Assembly: GCF_040907265.1 (NCBI RefSeq)
Contig: NZ_JBFOHP010000002.1
Span: 5,642,001-5,706,000 of the forward strand
Source of the DNA: Streptomyces sclerotialus
Lineage (GTDB): Bacteria > Actinomycetota > Actinomycetes > Streptomycetales > Streptomycetaceae
DNA: 64,000 nucleotides
Reading direction: 5' to 3'
Shown here: positions 16,521 to 23,744 of the stretch, one piece after another
Position numbering within the stretch: position 1 is the stretch's first letter
How the letters are laid out: each line of letters starts with the position of its first letter
The notes under the pieces: model-generated
Database searches by the model: none
Told to the model about the DNA's origin: nothing
Seen by the model: only the letters and a program-made list of their open reading frames with translations
Translations under genes and position numbers: made by a program

Positions 16521-17928
16521 GGCCTTGGGCACGGTACGGGCCAGGGCGACGGCCGGCGCGACGGCCGTGGTCGCGGTCGCCCTCATCGCGGTGGGCATAG
16601 CCGTCCTCGTCGTGCTGCGCGGCAACCTCTCGGACCAGGCGGACCTGCACGCCGAGGTCACCGCCCGCGAGGTGGCCTCCGAGATCGCCACCGGCACCGC
16701 CTACAAGGACCTCGACCTGCCGGACGCCGACGAGCACCCCGTGCTGGTCGACGACGAGCAGGGCCGCGTGCTGGCGGCCGACGAGGACCTCCAGGTCGTC
16801 GACGGCTGGAAGGTCACCCGTGGCGCGCCGCCCGGCACCGGCCGCCACGGGGACGACGAGGACGACGACCGCGAGCCCCCCCGCCCCGGCGAGGTGGACG
16901 ACGAGGTCGAATCCTCCGACGGCACCGCCGTCGTCGACGGTGAGCGTGCCGACTACCGCTGGGCCGAGGTGGACGCCACCGACACCCAGGGCCGCACGGT
17001 GACCGTCATGGCCGGCACCCCGCTCGCCGCCGAGGAGAAGACCATCGGCTCGGTGCGGAACGCCATGCTCGTCGGCCTGCCGCTGCTGCTCCTGGTCGTC
17101 GCGGGGGTGACCTGGCTGGTCACCCGCCGCGCGCTGCGCCCCGTCGAGGGCATCCGCAGCGAGATGGCCGCCATCACCGCCAGTACGGATCTCTCCCGCC
17201 GGGTCCCGGAGCCCGCCTCGCGCGACGAGATCGCCCGGCTGGCCCGGACCACCAACGAGACGCTGGCCGCGCTGGAGGCGTCCGTCGAGCGCCAGCGCCG
17301 CTTCATCGCGGACGCCTCGCACGAGCTGCGCAGCCCCATCGCCAGCCTGCGCACCCAGCTGGAGGTGGCCGAGGCCCATCCGGAGCTGCTGGACCTGCCG
17401 GGCGCGGTGGAGGACACCGTACGGCTCCAGCACCTGGCCGCCGACCTGCTGCTGCTGGCCCGGCTGGACGCGGGGGAGCGGCCGAAGGACACCCGGGTGG
17501 ACCTGGGCGCGCTGGCCCGCGAGGAACTGTCGCAGCGCATCGCCGACCGGCTGCCGGTGCGCGCCGGTGAGCTGCCGAGCGTGGAGGTGGCGGGCTCACG
17601 CGGCCAGCTGGGCCGCATCCTCGGCAACCTCGTCGACAACGCCCAGCGGCACGCCCGTACGCAGGTCACGGTGGACGTCCGGCGGAACGGCGGCTGGGCG
17701 GTGCTGCGGGTGGACGACGACGGCCCCGGGGTGGCCGAGGCCGACCGGGAGCGGATCTTCGAGCGGTTCGTGCGGCTGGACGACGCGCGCAGCCGCGACG
17801 AGGGCGGCGCGGGGCTGGGCCTCGCCATCGCCCGGGACATCGCCGAACGGCACGGCGGCACCCTGTCGGTGAGCGAGGGCGCGGCCTTCGAACTGCGGCT
17901 GCCGGTGGCTCCGGACAGCCGGGACTGA
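16513..17928 (+). CDS. Sensor histidine kinase, partner of the preceding regulator
   Basis: 471 residues from a GTG inside the regulator's last codons. A first membrane segment at about 15-36 and a second at 185-204 bracket an extracytoplasmic sensor region that contains a strongly acidic stretch (HGDDEDDDREPPRPGE, about 112-127). HAMP follows (LRPVEGIRSEMAAI). The phospho-acceptor is His270 in DASHELRSPIA, with N-box GNLVDNAQRHA and G-boxes DDDGPGV and GGAGLGLAIA. The acidic sensor loop and the Asp/His-rich PepSY partner both hint at a cationic signal such as a metal or cationic peptide; this is inference. Confidence 0.92.
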   Translation: MLKALGTVRARATAGATAVVAVALIAVGIAVLVVLRGNLSDQADLHAEVTAREVASEIATGTAYKDLDLPDADEHPVLVDDEQGRVLAADEDLQVVDGWKVTRGAPPGTGRHGDDEDDDREPPRPGEVDDEVESSDGTAVVDGERADYRWAEVDATDTQGRTVTVMAGTPLAAEEKTIGSVRNAMLVGLPLLLLVVAGVTWLVTRRALRPVEGIRSEMAAITASTDLSRRVPEPASRDEIARLARTTNETLAALEASVERQRRFIADASHELRSPIASLRTQLEVAEAHPELLDLPGAVEDTVRLQHLAADLLLLARLDAGERPKDTRVDLGALAREELSQRIADRLPVRAGELPSVEVAGSRGQLGRILGNLVDNAQRHARTQVTVDVRRNGGWAVLRVDDDGPGVAEADRERIFERFVRLDDARSRDEGGAGLGLAIARDIAERHGGTLSVSEGAAFELRLPVAPDSRD

Positions 17929-17948
17929 CCCGGAGGCGGCCCGGTGCT

Positions 17949-17993
17949 GCCGCGCGGGTGCGACGGTGTTCCCCCACCCGCGTCCCGCGCGGC
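17949..17993. terminator. Terminator hairpin between convergent genes
   Basis: GCCGCGCGGG at 17949-17958 pairs with CCCGCGCGGC at 17984-17993, with an inner CGGGTG/CACCCG pairing. It sits between the kinase gene and the convergent MarR gene. Confidence 0.6.
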
Positions 17994-18013
17994 GGCCGGC
18001 CGGTGCCTGCCGG

Positions 18014-18490
18014 TCAGTACTTGCCGCGGTGTCCCCGGAGGTGGTCAGCGACCGGCGTCAGCGAGTCGCGCAGCGCGGCCAGGTCGTCCGCCGAGAAGAG
18101 GTCGATGAAGTGCTTGCGCACCGAGGCCACGTGGTGCGGCGCGACCCGCCGCATGGTGTCCCAGCCCTCGTCGGTGAGGACCGCGTAGAGCCCGCGCCGG
18201 TCGGACTCGCAGCTCTCGCGGCGCACCAGGCCGGCGTTCTCCATGCGAGTGATCTGGTGCGAGAGCCGGCTCTTGGACTGCAGGGTGGAGGCCGCGAGGT
18301 CGCTCATGCGCATCCTGCGGTCCTCCGCCTCGGAGAGGTTCACCAGGATCTCGTAGTCGTTGTAGGTCAGCCCGAACGGCTGGAGGTCCCGCTCCAGCTG
18401 GTGCGTCAGCAGCCTGCTGACGTCGAGGTGGGTGCGCCAGGCGCGCTGCTCCTGGTCGGTCAGCCAGGGGGTGTCGCTGTCGGTCGTCAT
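18014..18490 (-). CDS. MarR-family transcriptional regulator
   Basis: 158 residues. A winged helix spans about 35-125 (LTYNDYEILVNL, RMRMSDLAASTLQSKSRLSHQITRME, wing DRRGLYAVLTDEG), flanked by dimerisation helices. A Cys at ESCESDRRG sits at the wing, which may allow redox sensing, but that is a guess. The ATG is only 6 bases from a TAGAAT -10 hexamer, so the mRNA is probably leaderless. Neighbouring AIM24 genes lie upstream on the same strand, 135 bases away. Confidence 0.88.
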   Translation of the reverse strand: MTTDSDTPWLTDQEQRAWRTHLDVSRLLTHQLERDLQPFGLTYNDYEILVNLSEAEDRRMRMSDLAASTLQSKSRLSHQITRMENAGLVRRESCESDRRGLYAVLTDEGWDTMRRVAPHHVASVRKHFIDLFSADDLAALRDSLTPVADHLRGHRGKY

Positions 18491-18496
18491 GAATGA

Positions 18497-18524
18497 ATTC
18501 TACCCGTGAAAGTTGAATAGTGAA
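18497..18524 (-). promoter_or_regulatory. Leaderless promoter of the MarR gene
   Basis: On the minus strand TTCACT and TAGAAT are 16 bp apart, with TAGAAT ending 6 bases before the ATG at 18490. The region is locally A+T-rich and carries TTCA three times at 7-base spacing, a plausible site for autoregulation. Confidence 0.5.
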
Positions 18525-18625
18525 TTAGTCATGCCCCGTGATCGTGCCCTCACCGGGCCCTCCCGCTGGGGGTCAGTCCGCCGGGAGGGCTCAGACGTTC
18601 GAGGTCACCCTCCGCAGACTACCGC

Positions 18626-19396
18626 TCACAGCCCGAAGCGACGCTGGAGCCCCCCGAGGGAGCCCGGCAGCTGAGGCATTTGTGAGCCACCGCTGTGACC
18701 AGCGGACCCGCCCGGTACGCCGGGTTCCGCCGCCACCGTCCCCGTCGGCACCTCCGGCATCAGCTGCTCGGTCGACTGCAGCAGCACGGTGCCGGCGCCG
18801 ACGAACTCGAACTGGTGCTCCTCGCCGGAGACCCCACCGATTCCGGTGTGGGCACGCACGCCGCCGAGGAAGCCGCGCAGATACTGATGATCGTAGTGAT
18901 GGCACGGCGAAGGACAGTCCGCCCAGCCCACCAGCGCCTGCGGATCGACCCGGATCGGCGGCTCGGCGAAGACCACCGGACCGTTGGACGCGGCGACGAA
19001 TTTCCCGGTCCCGATGAGCGTCGAAAAGCCCGGCACGATCGACTGCTTCAGCGACAGGGATGGCTGAAAAGCGAGCAGGTTCCCCGACCGGATCGTGAGA
19101 TTGCCGTCCTCCAGGTCGTAGGAATTCACGTCGAACGCCCGGTCCGCCAGCACCATTTTCCCGCGGCCCTGCGCGACCACCCAGTCCGCCGCGTGCAGCG
19201 GGGAATGGAAACTGGTCCTGATGATCCGGTCCAGCGCGCCGTGCCCGATTCCCTGGAAATCGATCTGCCCGAAGTAGGCGACCATCTTTCCCTTCTGCAG
19301 GAACCACTGACCGTTCAGATCCACGCTGAAGGCGTACGGATTGACGTTGTCGTCCGACGGCAGCGAATGCACATCGTGAATGACGGGACCGGTCAC
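18626..19396 (-). CDS. AIM24-family protein (third of a tandem trio)
   Basis: 256 residues and the most divergent of three adjacent paralogues. It keeps the beta-rich core seen in the others (WFLQKGKMVAYFGQIDF, GKMVLADRAFDVNSYDLEDGNLTIRSGNLLAF, IRVDPQALVGW) and adds a Cys/His cluster, CPSPCHHYDHQYLRG, and a Gly/Pro/Ser-rich tail after residue 215. AIM24 proteins resemble TRAP-like beta folds; bacterial roles are not established. The ATG overlaps the preceding gene's stop by 4 bp. Confidence 0.85.
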   Translation of the reverse strand: MTGPVIHDVHSLPSDDNVNPYAFSVDLNGQWFLQKGKMVAYFGQIDFQGIGHGALDRIIRTSFHSPLHAADWVVAQGRGKMVLADRAFDVNSYDLEDGNLTIRSGNLLAFQPSLSLKQSIVPGFSTLIGTGKFVAASNGPVVFAEPPIRVDPQALVGWADCPSPCHHYDHQYLRGFLGGVRAHTGIGGVSGEEHQFEFVGAGTVLLQSTEQLMPEVPTGTVAAEPGVPGGSAGHSGGSQMPQLPGSLGGLQRRFGL

Positions 19397-20043
19397 AGCT
19401 TCTCCTCGGACGCCTGGACGTAGACGGTGCCCTGGCCGGACAGTTCCAGCTGGAACGCCTCGCCCGAGCCGCGGCCGACCATGTCCCGCCAGCCCAGCGC
19501 CGTCGACAGTTTGTTGCGGACGTTCCCGCGGTGCGCCACGTACGCCTGCGGGTCGACATGTACCGACCGGTCCTGCCGGATGGGCAGCTCGATCACACCG
19601 CCGTGCGCCATCACCGCCACCGAGCCGTGCCCTTCGAGCGTGGTGGTGAACAGGCCCTGGCCGGTCACCTGGCCGCGCACCATGCCCATCACGCCACCCT
19701 GCGACCCCATGAACATCGTGCCCTGGCGCAGCGTCCCGTCGAACGCCAGCAGCCGGTCGGCCTCGACGTAGAGGGTGTCGCCGGCCAGGTCGACGACGTG
19801 GACGTGGTGGCCGCCGTGCCCGAACATCACCGAGCCGCTGCCCTCCACGGTCATCAGGGGGGTGGCCTCGTTCGCGATCCGGCGGCCGATCATCGACCCC
19901 AGACCGCCCTGGCCGCCCTGCATGTTCGGGGTGAAGCTGACCTCACCCTGGTACGCGAGCATCGCGCCGCGCTGGCTGAACAGCCGCTGCCCGGGCGTGA
20001 CCTGGGCCTGGACCATGCGTGAGTTGAGCACCGTGAACGGCAT
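19393..20043 (-). CDS. AIM24-family protein (second of the trio)
   Basis: 216 residues with the pattern QRLFSQRGAMLAYQGEVSF, VHVVDLAGDTLYVEADRLLAF, GQGLFTTTLEGHGSVAVMAHGG, VHVDPQAYVAHRG and a C-terminal GEAFQLELSGQGTVYVQASE. All of these blocks recur in the neighbour at 20043. It contains no transmembrane segment and no signal peptide. Start and stop overlap both flanking genes, so the trio forms one transcription unit. Confidence 0.87.
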   Translation of the reverse strand: MPFTVLNSRMVQAQVTPGQRLFSQRGAMLAYQGEVSFTPNMQGGQGGLGSMIGRRIANEATPLMTVEGSGSVMFGHGGHHVHVVDLAGDTLYVEADRLLAFDGTLRQGTMFMGSQGGVMGMVRGQVTGQGLFTTTLEGHGSVAVMAHGGVIELPIRQDRSVHVDPQAYVAHRGNVRNKLSTALGWRDMVGRGSGEAFQLELSGQGTVYVQASEEKL

Positions 20044-20681
20044 CAGACCTCACCCCCGAGGGTGTTGCGCTCGCTGGGCTGTACGTACACCAGGCCCTCG
20101 CCCTCGAAACGGATCTGGAACGCCTCGCCCGAACCTTCTCCTATGAACGTGCGGAAGTTCACTCCCGACTGGAAGTGCTGACGCAGGTCACCGGTATGGG
20201 CGACATACGCGCCCGGGTCGACCTGGAGCGGGGTGTCCCGCGTCACCCGCAGCACCACCGCCGGGCCGTCCGAGGTGATCGCGGCCTGCCCCGTCCCCTC
20301 CACGGTCGTGGTGAACAGCCCGTTGCCCTGTGAGGCGCCGCGCAGCCCCGTGAAGCTGGTCCCGGTACGCAGCGCGGCGTCCGTGCACAGCAGGTTGCTC
20401 GCCTCCACGTACAGCTTCTCGCCGTGCAGGTCCACCAGGTTGATCTCGCTCGCACGGTCCGCGAAATAGCAGGTGCCCTCGCCCTTCACCTCCATGACTT
20501 CCATCTGCTCCCCGGTCAGCCGCCGGGTCACCATGCCGCGCAGGCCCTCGCCCCCGCCGCTCATCTTCTTGAACGCCATCCGGCCGTCGTACGCGACCAT
20601 CGCGCCGTTCTTCGCCTTCACGGCATCGCCGGTCATGTCGACGGCGAGCACTTTGCTCCCCTGGAGCCGAAACTGAGCCAC
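20043..20681 (-). CDS. AIM24-family protein (first of the trio)
   Basis: 212 residues from the GTG at 20681 (VAQFRLQGSKVLAVDM); the in-frame extension up to 20768 is Pro/Gly-rich and unconserved. It shows the same blocks as its downstream paralogue (GAMVAYDGRMAF, INLVDLHGEKLYVEASNLL, NGLFTTTVEGTGQAAITSDG, GEAFQIRFEGEGLVYVQPSE). It is promoter-proximal, facing the dyad at 20793-20814. Its stop and the next start share one base (TGATG). Confidence 0.86.
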   Translation of the reverse strand: MAQFRLQGSKVLAVDMTGDAVKAKNGAMVAYDGRMAFKKMSGGGEGLRGMVTRRLTGEQMEVMEVKGEGTCYFADRASEINLVDLHGEKLYVEASNLLCTDAALRTGTSFTGLRGASQGNGLFTTTVEGTGQAAITSDGPAVVLRVTRDTPLQVDPGAYVAHTGDLRQHFQSGVNFRTFIGEGSGEAFQIRFEGEGLVYVQPSERNTLGGEV

Positions 20682-20792
20682 GGCACCAGACCGTAGTCCG
20701 CCGCGGCCGCCGAGGGCAGGGGACCCGGCGGCGACCGGCCGGGGCGGGCCCGGGGACAGGGCGCGCACGCACCCCTGTCACAATGGAGCGGT

Positions 20793-20814
20793 GCTTGTGA
20801 ATGTAAGCACAAGC
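20793..20814. promoter_or_regulatory. Interrupted palindrome in the AIM24 / DUF3817 divergent region
   Basis: GCTTGTG at 20793-20799 and CACAAGC at 20808-20814 are perfect inverse copies around an 8-base A+T-rich centre. It lies 34 bases before the DUF3817 start and 111 before the AIM24 operon, placed to control either. Confidence 0.55.
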
Positions 20815-20848
20815 TAAAGGCCGCCCCATTCCACCCGACGAGGTTCCC

Positions 20849-21208
20849 GTGGACATCAAGACCGCATCCGCCCTGCGCCGGCTCCGCCTGGTCTCCGCCC
20901 CCGAGGCCGTCTCCTTCATCCTCCTGCTGATCTGCTCGGTCCTGAAGCGGACCACGGAGTTCAACGCGGTGCCGGTGCTGGGCGCCGTCCACGGCATCCT
21001 CTTCGTGCTGTACGTGCTCTTCTGGGCGGACGCCTGGAACCGCACGAAGTGGCCGCTGGGCACCGCCGCGCTCTACTTCGTCCTCTCCGTGCTGCCCACC
21101 GGCGGCTTCTTCGCCGAGCGCAAGCTCAAGCGGGAGGCCGAGGCCTCCGTGATCGCCGCACGCGCCCGCAAGGAGAAGGAAGGCGTCGTCGGAGGTGCCG
21201 GCGCATGA
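20849..21208 (+). CDS. DUF3817 membrane protein
   Basis: 119 residues from a GTG with GACGAGG upstream. Three hydrophobic segments (about 17-32, 43-60 and 70-87) are preceded by [15 protein letters not shown] and followed by ERKLKRE, the signature of the DUF3817 family. A charged helix ends the protein. The role is unknown. A paralogue is encoded at 22253. It overlaps the MTH1187 gene by 4 bp. Confidence 0.85.
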   Translation: MDIKTASALRRLRLVSAPEAVSFILLLICSVLKRTTEFNAVPVLGAVHGILFVLYVLFWADAWNRTKWPLGTAALYFVLSVLPTGGFFAERKLKREAEASVIAARARKEKEGVVGGAGA

Positions 21209-21507
21209 TCGTCGCCTTCTCGGTGAGCCCGCTCGGCGTCGGCGAGGACGTCGGGGAGTACGTCGCCGACGCGGTACGGGTCGTCCGCGCGTCCGGGCTG
21301 CCGCACCGTACGGACGCCATGTTCACGTCGATCGAGGGTGAGTGGGACGAGGTCATGGACGTCGTCAAGCGCGCCGTCGCCGCCGTCGAGGAGCGCGCGG
21401 GCCGGGTCTCCCTGGTCCTCAAGGCCGACATCCGGCCCGGTGTGACCGACGGGCTCACCTCGAAGGTGGAGACGGTCGAGCGGCACCTCGCGGAGGGCCG
21501 CGGCTGA
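21205..21507 (+). CDS. MTH1187/YqgV-family thiamine-binding-like protein
   Basis: 100 residues with the ferredoxin-like core [49 protein letters not shown] and [13 protein letters not shown]. It matches the small MTH1187 family (formerly DUF77), members of which bind thiamine-like ligands. The ATG overlaps the DUF3817 stop (ATGA), implying linked expression with a membrane protein. Whether it serves thiamine uptake here is unproven. Confidence 0.82.
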   Translation: MIVAFSVSPLGVGEDVGEYVADAVRVVRASGLPHRTDAMFTSIEGEWDEVMDVVKRAVAAVEERAGRVSLVLKADIRPGVTDGLTSKVETVERHLAEGRG

Positions 21508-21584
21508 CGCGCCCGGTACGGCTGGGGAACGCCCCTCTCGCGCCCGTTCCCTGAGACGGGGCTGACCACCATGTGGGCGACCGG

Positions 21585-21590
21585 TAGGGT
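21585..21590 (+). promoter_or_regulatory. Leaderless -10 of the second MarR gene
   Basis: TAGGGT ends 7 bases before the GTG at 21598, the spacing expected when transcription begins at the start codon. This supports the GTG over the ATG at 21571, which would lie upstream of the promoter. Confidence 0.5.
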
Positions 21591-21597
21591 CGGAGAT

Positions 21598-22107
21598 GTG
21601 CCGAAGCCGCTCAGTCTCCCCTTCGATCCCATTGCCCGCGCCGATGAGCTGTGGCAGCGGCGATGGGGGGCCGTCCCGGCGATGGCGGCGATCACCTCGA
21701 TCATGCGGGCCCAGCAGATCCTGCTCGGCGAGGTGGACGCCGTGGTCAAGCCGTACGGCCTCACCTTCGCGCGCTACGAAGCCCTGGTGCTGCTGACCTT
21801 CTCGCAGGCCGGCGAGCTGCCGATGTCCAAGATCGGCGAACGTCTGATGGTGCACCCCACCTCGGTCACCAACACCGTCGACCGGCTGGTGAAGTCGGGT
21901 CTGGTGGCCAAGCGCCCCAACCCCAACGACGGCCGCGGCACCCTCGCGTCCATCACGGACAAGGGGCGCGAGGTGTGCGACGCGGCCACCCGCGACCTGA
22001 TGGCGATGGACTTCGGGCTCGGCGCGTACGACGCGGAGGAGTGCCAGGAGATCTTCGCCCTGCTGCGCCCGCTGCGGGTGGCGGCGGCGGATTTCAAGGA
22101 CGAGTGA
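21598..22107 (+). CDS. MarR-family transcriptional regulator (second)
   Basis: 169 residues. Helix-turn-helix region LPMSKIGERLMVHPTSVTNTVDRLVKSGLV with wing KRPNPNDGRGTLASITDKG. The long N-terminal helix (PIARADELWQRRWG) matches MarR proteins near acyl-CoA genes in Streptomyces. It lies upstream of DUF3817, acyl-CoA dehydrogenase-like and icmA genes on the same strand, but separated from them by the hairpin-rich element at 22143-22233. Confidence 0.87.
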   Translation: MPKPLSLPFDPIARADELWQRRWGAVPAMAAITSIMRAQQILLGEVDAVVKPYGLTFARYEALVLLTFSQAGELPMSKIGERLMVHPTSVTNTVDRLVKSGLVAKRPNPNDGRGTLASITDKGREVCDAATRDLMAMDFGLGAYDAEECQEIFALLRPLRVAAADFKDE

Positions 22108-22142
22108 CCGACCGCGCGTATGCTTACGCTGGGTCAGCGCGC

Positions 22143-22233
22143 TTGCTCCCCGCGCGAGCGGGGGTGGCCCGAAGAGGGTGCTCACCTGCTGCCGGACGAT
22201 GGCAGTCGTCCCCGCCTCCGCGGGGGTTTTGCG
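22143..22233. repeat. Two CRISPR type I-E-like repeats around one 33-base spacer (relic candidate)
   Basis: A 29-base unit at 22143-22171 (core CTCCCCGCGCGAGCGGGGGT) and a related unit at 22205-22233 (core GTCCCCGCCTCCGCGGGGGT) start 62 bp apart, the period of type I-E arrays. Eighteen of 29 positions match. The first strongly resembles the hairpin repeats of actinomycete type I-E arrays as I remember them. No third unit, leader or cas gene is present, so this is either a relic or a coincidental pair of terminator hairpins; the second ends in GTTTT. Confidence 0.4.
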
Positions 22234-22239
22234 GCCGGT

Positions 22240-22245
22240 TAGGCT
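22240..22245 (+). promoter_or_regulatory. Leaderless -10 of the second DUF3817 gene
   Basis: TAGGCT ends 7 bases before the ATG at 22253. The second repeat-like hairpin lies only 7 bases further upstream, overlapping the expected -35 region. Confidence 0.45.
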
Positions 22246-22252
22246 CGTAGGT

Positions 22253-22594
22253 ATGAAACGAAGCGTGCTGACCCGCTACCGGACGATGGCGTACGTGACG
22301 GGCGTGCTGCTGGTCCTGCTGACCCTCGGCGTGATCGCCAAGTACCTGCTGCACATCGACGGTGCGGCCGGCTTCACCAGCATCGTCGGCATCGCCCACG
22401 GCTGGCTGTACGTCGTGTACCTGGTCTTCGCCTTCGACCTGGGCTCCAAGGCCAAGATGCCGGTCGGGAAGCTGCTGTGGGTGCTGATCGCCGGCACGAT
22501 CCCCACGGCCGCGTTCTTCGTCGAGCGCAAGGTCTCGCGCGAGCTGGAGCCGCTGGTCTCCGGCACCGCGGCCCCGCAGACCGCCAAGGTCTGA
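22253..22594 (+). CDS. DUF3817 membrane protein (second copy)
   Basis: 113 residues from the ATG at 22253; longer readings begin inside the hairpin element and are rejected. It shares with the 20849 copy a first membrane segment, a central GIAHGWLYVVYLVFAFDL (compare [18 protein letters not shown]) and the ending FFVERKVSRE. Three membrane segments are predicted by hydrophobicity. Function unknown. The following gene begins 10 bases later. Confidence 0.85.
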   Translation: MKRSVLTRYRTMAYVTGVLLVLLTLGVIAKYLLHIDGAAGFTSIVGIAHGWLYVVYLVFAFDLGSKAKMPVGKLLWVLIAGTIPTAAFFVERKVSRELEPLVSGTAAPQTAKV

Positions 22595-22604
22595 GCCCGG
22601 CTCC

Positions 22605-23669
22605 GTGAGCGTGCCGTACGACGGGCATCCGCTGGTCGCCGCCGCCCGGCGGCTCGCCCGTGACACCCTCGCCCCGGCCGCCGAGCGCGCCGACCGCGAG
22701 GGCGTCGAGCCCGCCGCGATCGCCGCGCTCAAGGCGTCCGGCGTGCTCGGTGCCGTCGGCCCGGTCGCGTACGGCGGATCGGCGGCGCCCGCCCCCGTCG
22801 TCCGGGAGACCGCCGAGACCCTCGCCGGGGCCTGCTGCGCCACCTTCTTCGTCCAGGCGCAGCACCACACCCCGGTCACCCTCCTGGCCGCGGCCCCCGA
22901 GGGCACGCCCGTCCGTGAGCAGCTGCTGCGGCCGCTGTGCGACGGCACGCTGCTGGCCGGTATCGCCTTCTCCCACCTGCGGGCCTTCCCGCGGCTGCCG
23001 GTGCGCGTCACCCGTGAGCACGCGGGCTGGCGCTTCGACGGGCGGGTGCCCTGGTACACCGGCTGGGGCCTGAACGACGTCCTGATGCTCGGCGGCGCGA
23101 CCGAGGACGGCGAGGTCGTCTTCGGTGTCGTCGAGGCGCGGGAGCAGCCGGGGCTGCGGGCCACGGAACCGCTGGAGCTGGCCGCGCTCTCCGGTACCCG
23201 TACGGTCGGGCTGGAGCTGGACGGGCTGGTGCTGCCGGACGGCGCGGTGGCGCTGCGGCAGTCGTACGAGGAGTGGGCGGCGGCCGACCGGCCGAAGAAC
23301 ACCAACGTCAACCCGGCGGTGCTGGGCGTCACCCGCGCCGCGCTCGATCTGCTGGACGCCTCGGGTGACGGGGCGGCGGCGGAGACCGCCGGCGTGCTGC
23401 GCGCGCGGCTGGCGGCGGTGCGCGAGGAGGCGTACGCGCTGCTGGACGAGGTGCCGGCGGGGGAGCGCATTCCGGACCGGCTGGCGGCCAAGATGCGCGC
23501 GTACGACGTGCTGCGGGCGGCGACCACGGCCGCGGTCGTCGCGGGTGGCGGCCGGGCGGTGGGCCTGGACAGGCCGGCTCAGCGGCTCGCCCGTGAGGGC
23601 ATGTTTCTGCTGGTGCAGGGCCAGACGGCGGATGTCAGGGACGCGCATCTGGCAGCTCTGCGCGGCTGA
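22605..23669 (+). CDS. Acyl-CoA dehydrogenase-like flavoprotein
   Basis: 354 residues, shorter than the usual 380-400. Helical N-terminal domain (VAAARRLARDTLAPAAERADREG), a beta region with WYTGWGLNDVLMLGGAT and TRTVGLELDGLVLPD, and a C-terminal four-helix domain (VLGVTRAALDLLDASG, KMRAYDVLRAATTAAVVAGGGRAVG). A catalytic Glu is not evident at the usual C-terminal place, so activity as a simple dehydrogenase is uncertain; oxidases and flavin hydroxylases share this fold. Adjacent to icmA and probably part of acyl-CoA turnover. Confidence 0.75.
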   Translation: MSVPYDGHPLVAAARRLARDTLAPAAERADREGVEPAAIAALKASGVLGAVGPVAYGGSAAPAPVVRETAETLAGACCATFFVQAQHHTPVTLLAAAPEGTPVREQLLRPLCDGTLLAGIAFSHLRAFPRLPVRVTREHAGWRFDGRVPWYTGWGLNDVLMLGGATEDGEVVFGVVEAREQPGLRATEPLELAALSGTRTVGLELDGLVLPDGAVALRQSYEEWAAADRPKNTNVNPAVLGVTRAALDLLDASGDGAAAETAGVLRARLAAVREEAYALLDEVPAGERIPDRLAAKMRAYDVLRAATTAAVVAGGGRAVGLDRPAQRLAREGMFLLVQGQTADVRDAHLAALRG

Positions 23670-23714
23670 CTCGGGCCCCTGGGGGCACGCTTCGCCGCGG
23701 TCCGCCATCGACAA

Positions 23715-23741
23715 TTAGTAGGACGTCCAAGTAAATTTGGA
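23715..23741 (+). promoter_or_regulatory. Overlapping dyads just upstream of icmA
   Basis: TTAGTAGGACGTCCAAGTAA at 23715-23734 is an imperfect palindrome around a GGACGTCC core. It overlaps a second dyad, TCCAAGTAAATTTGGA, at 23726-23741. Both end within 4-11 bases of the icmA ATG and overlap its ribosome site. They look like a repressor operator for this gene. Confidence 0.5.
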
Positions 23742-23744
23742 GGC

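Noticed and set aside
22143..22233. A functional CRISPR locus
   Set aside because: There are only two unequal repeats, and no cas genes or leader in the 64-kb window. It is kept only as a possible relic.
23670..23744. Cobalamin riboswitch before icmA (also looked for before mce and meaB)
   Set aside because: The upstream gaps are too short or lack the conserved B12-box; only small dyads are present.
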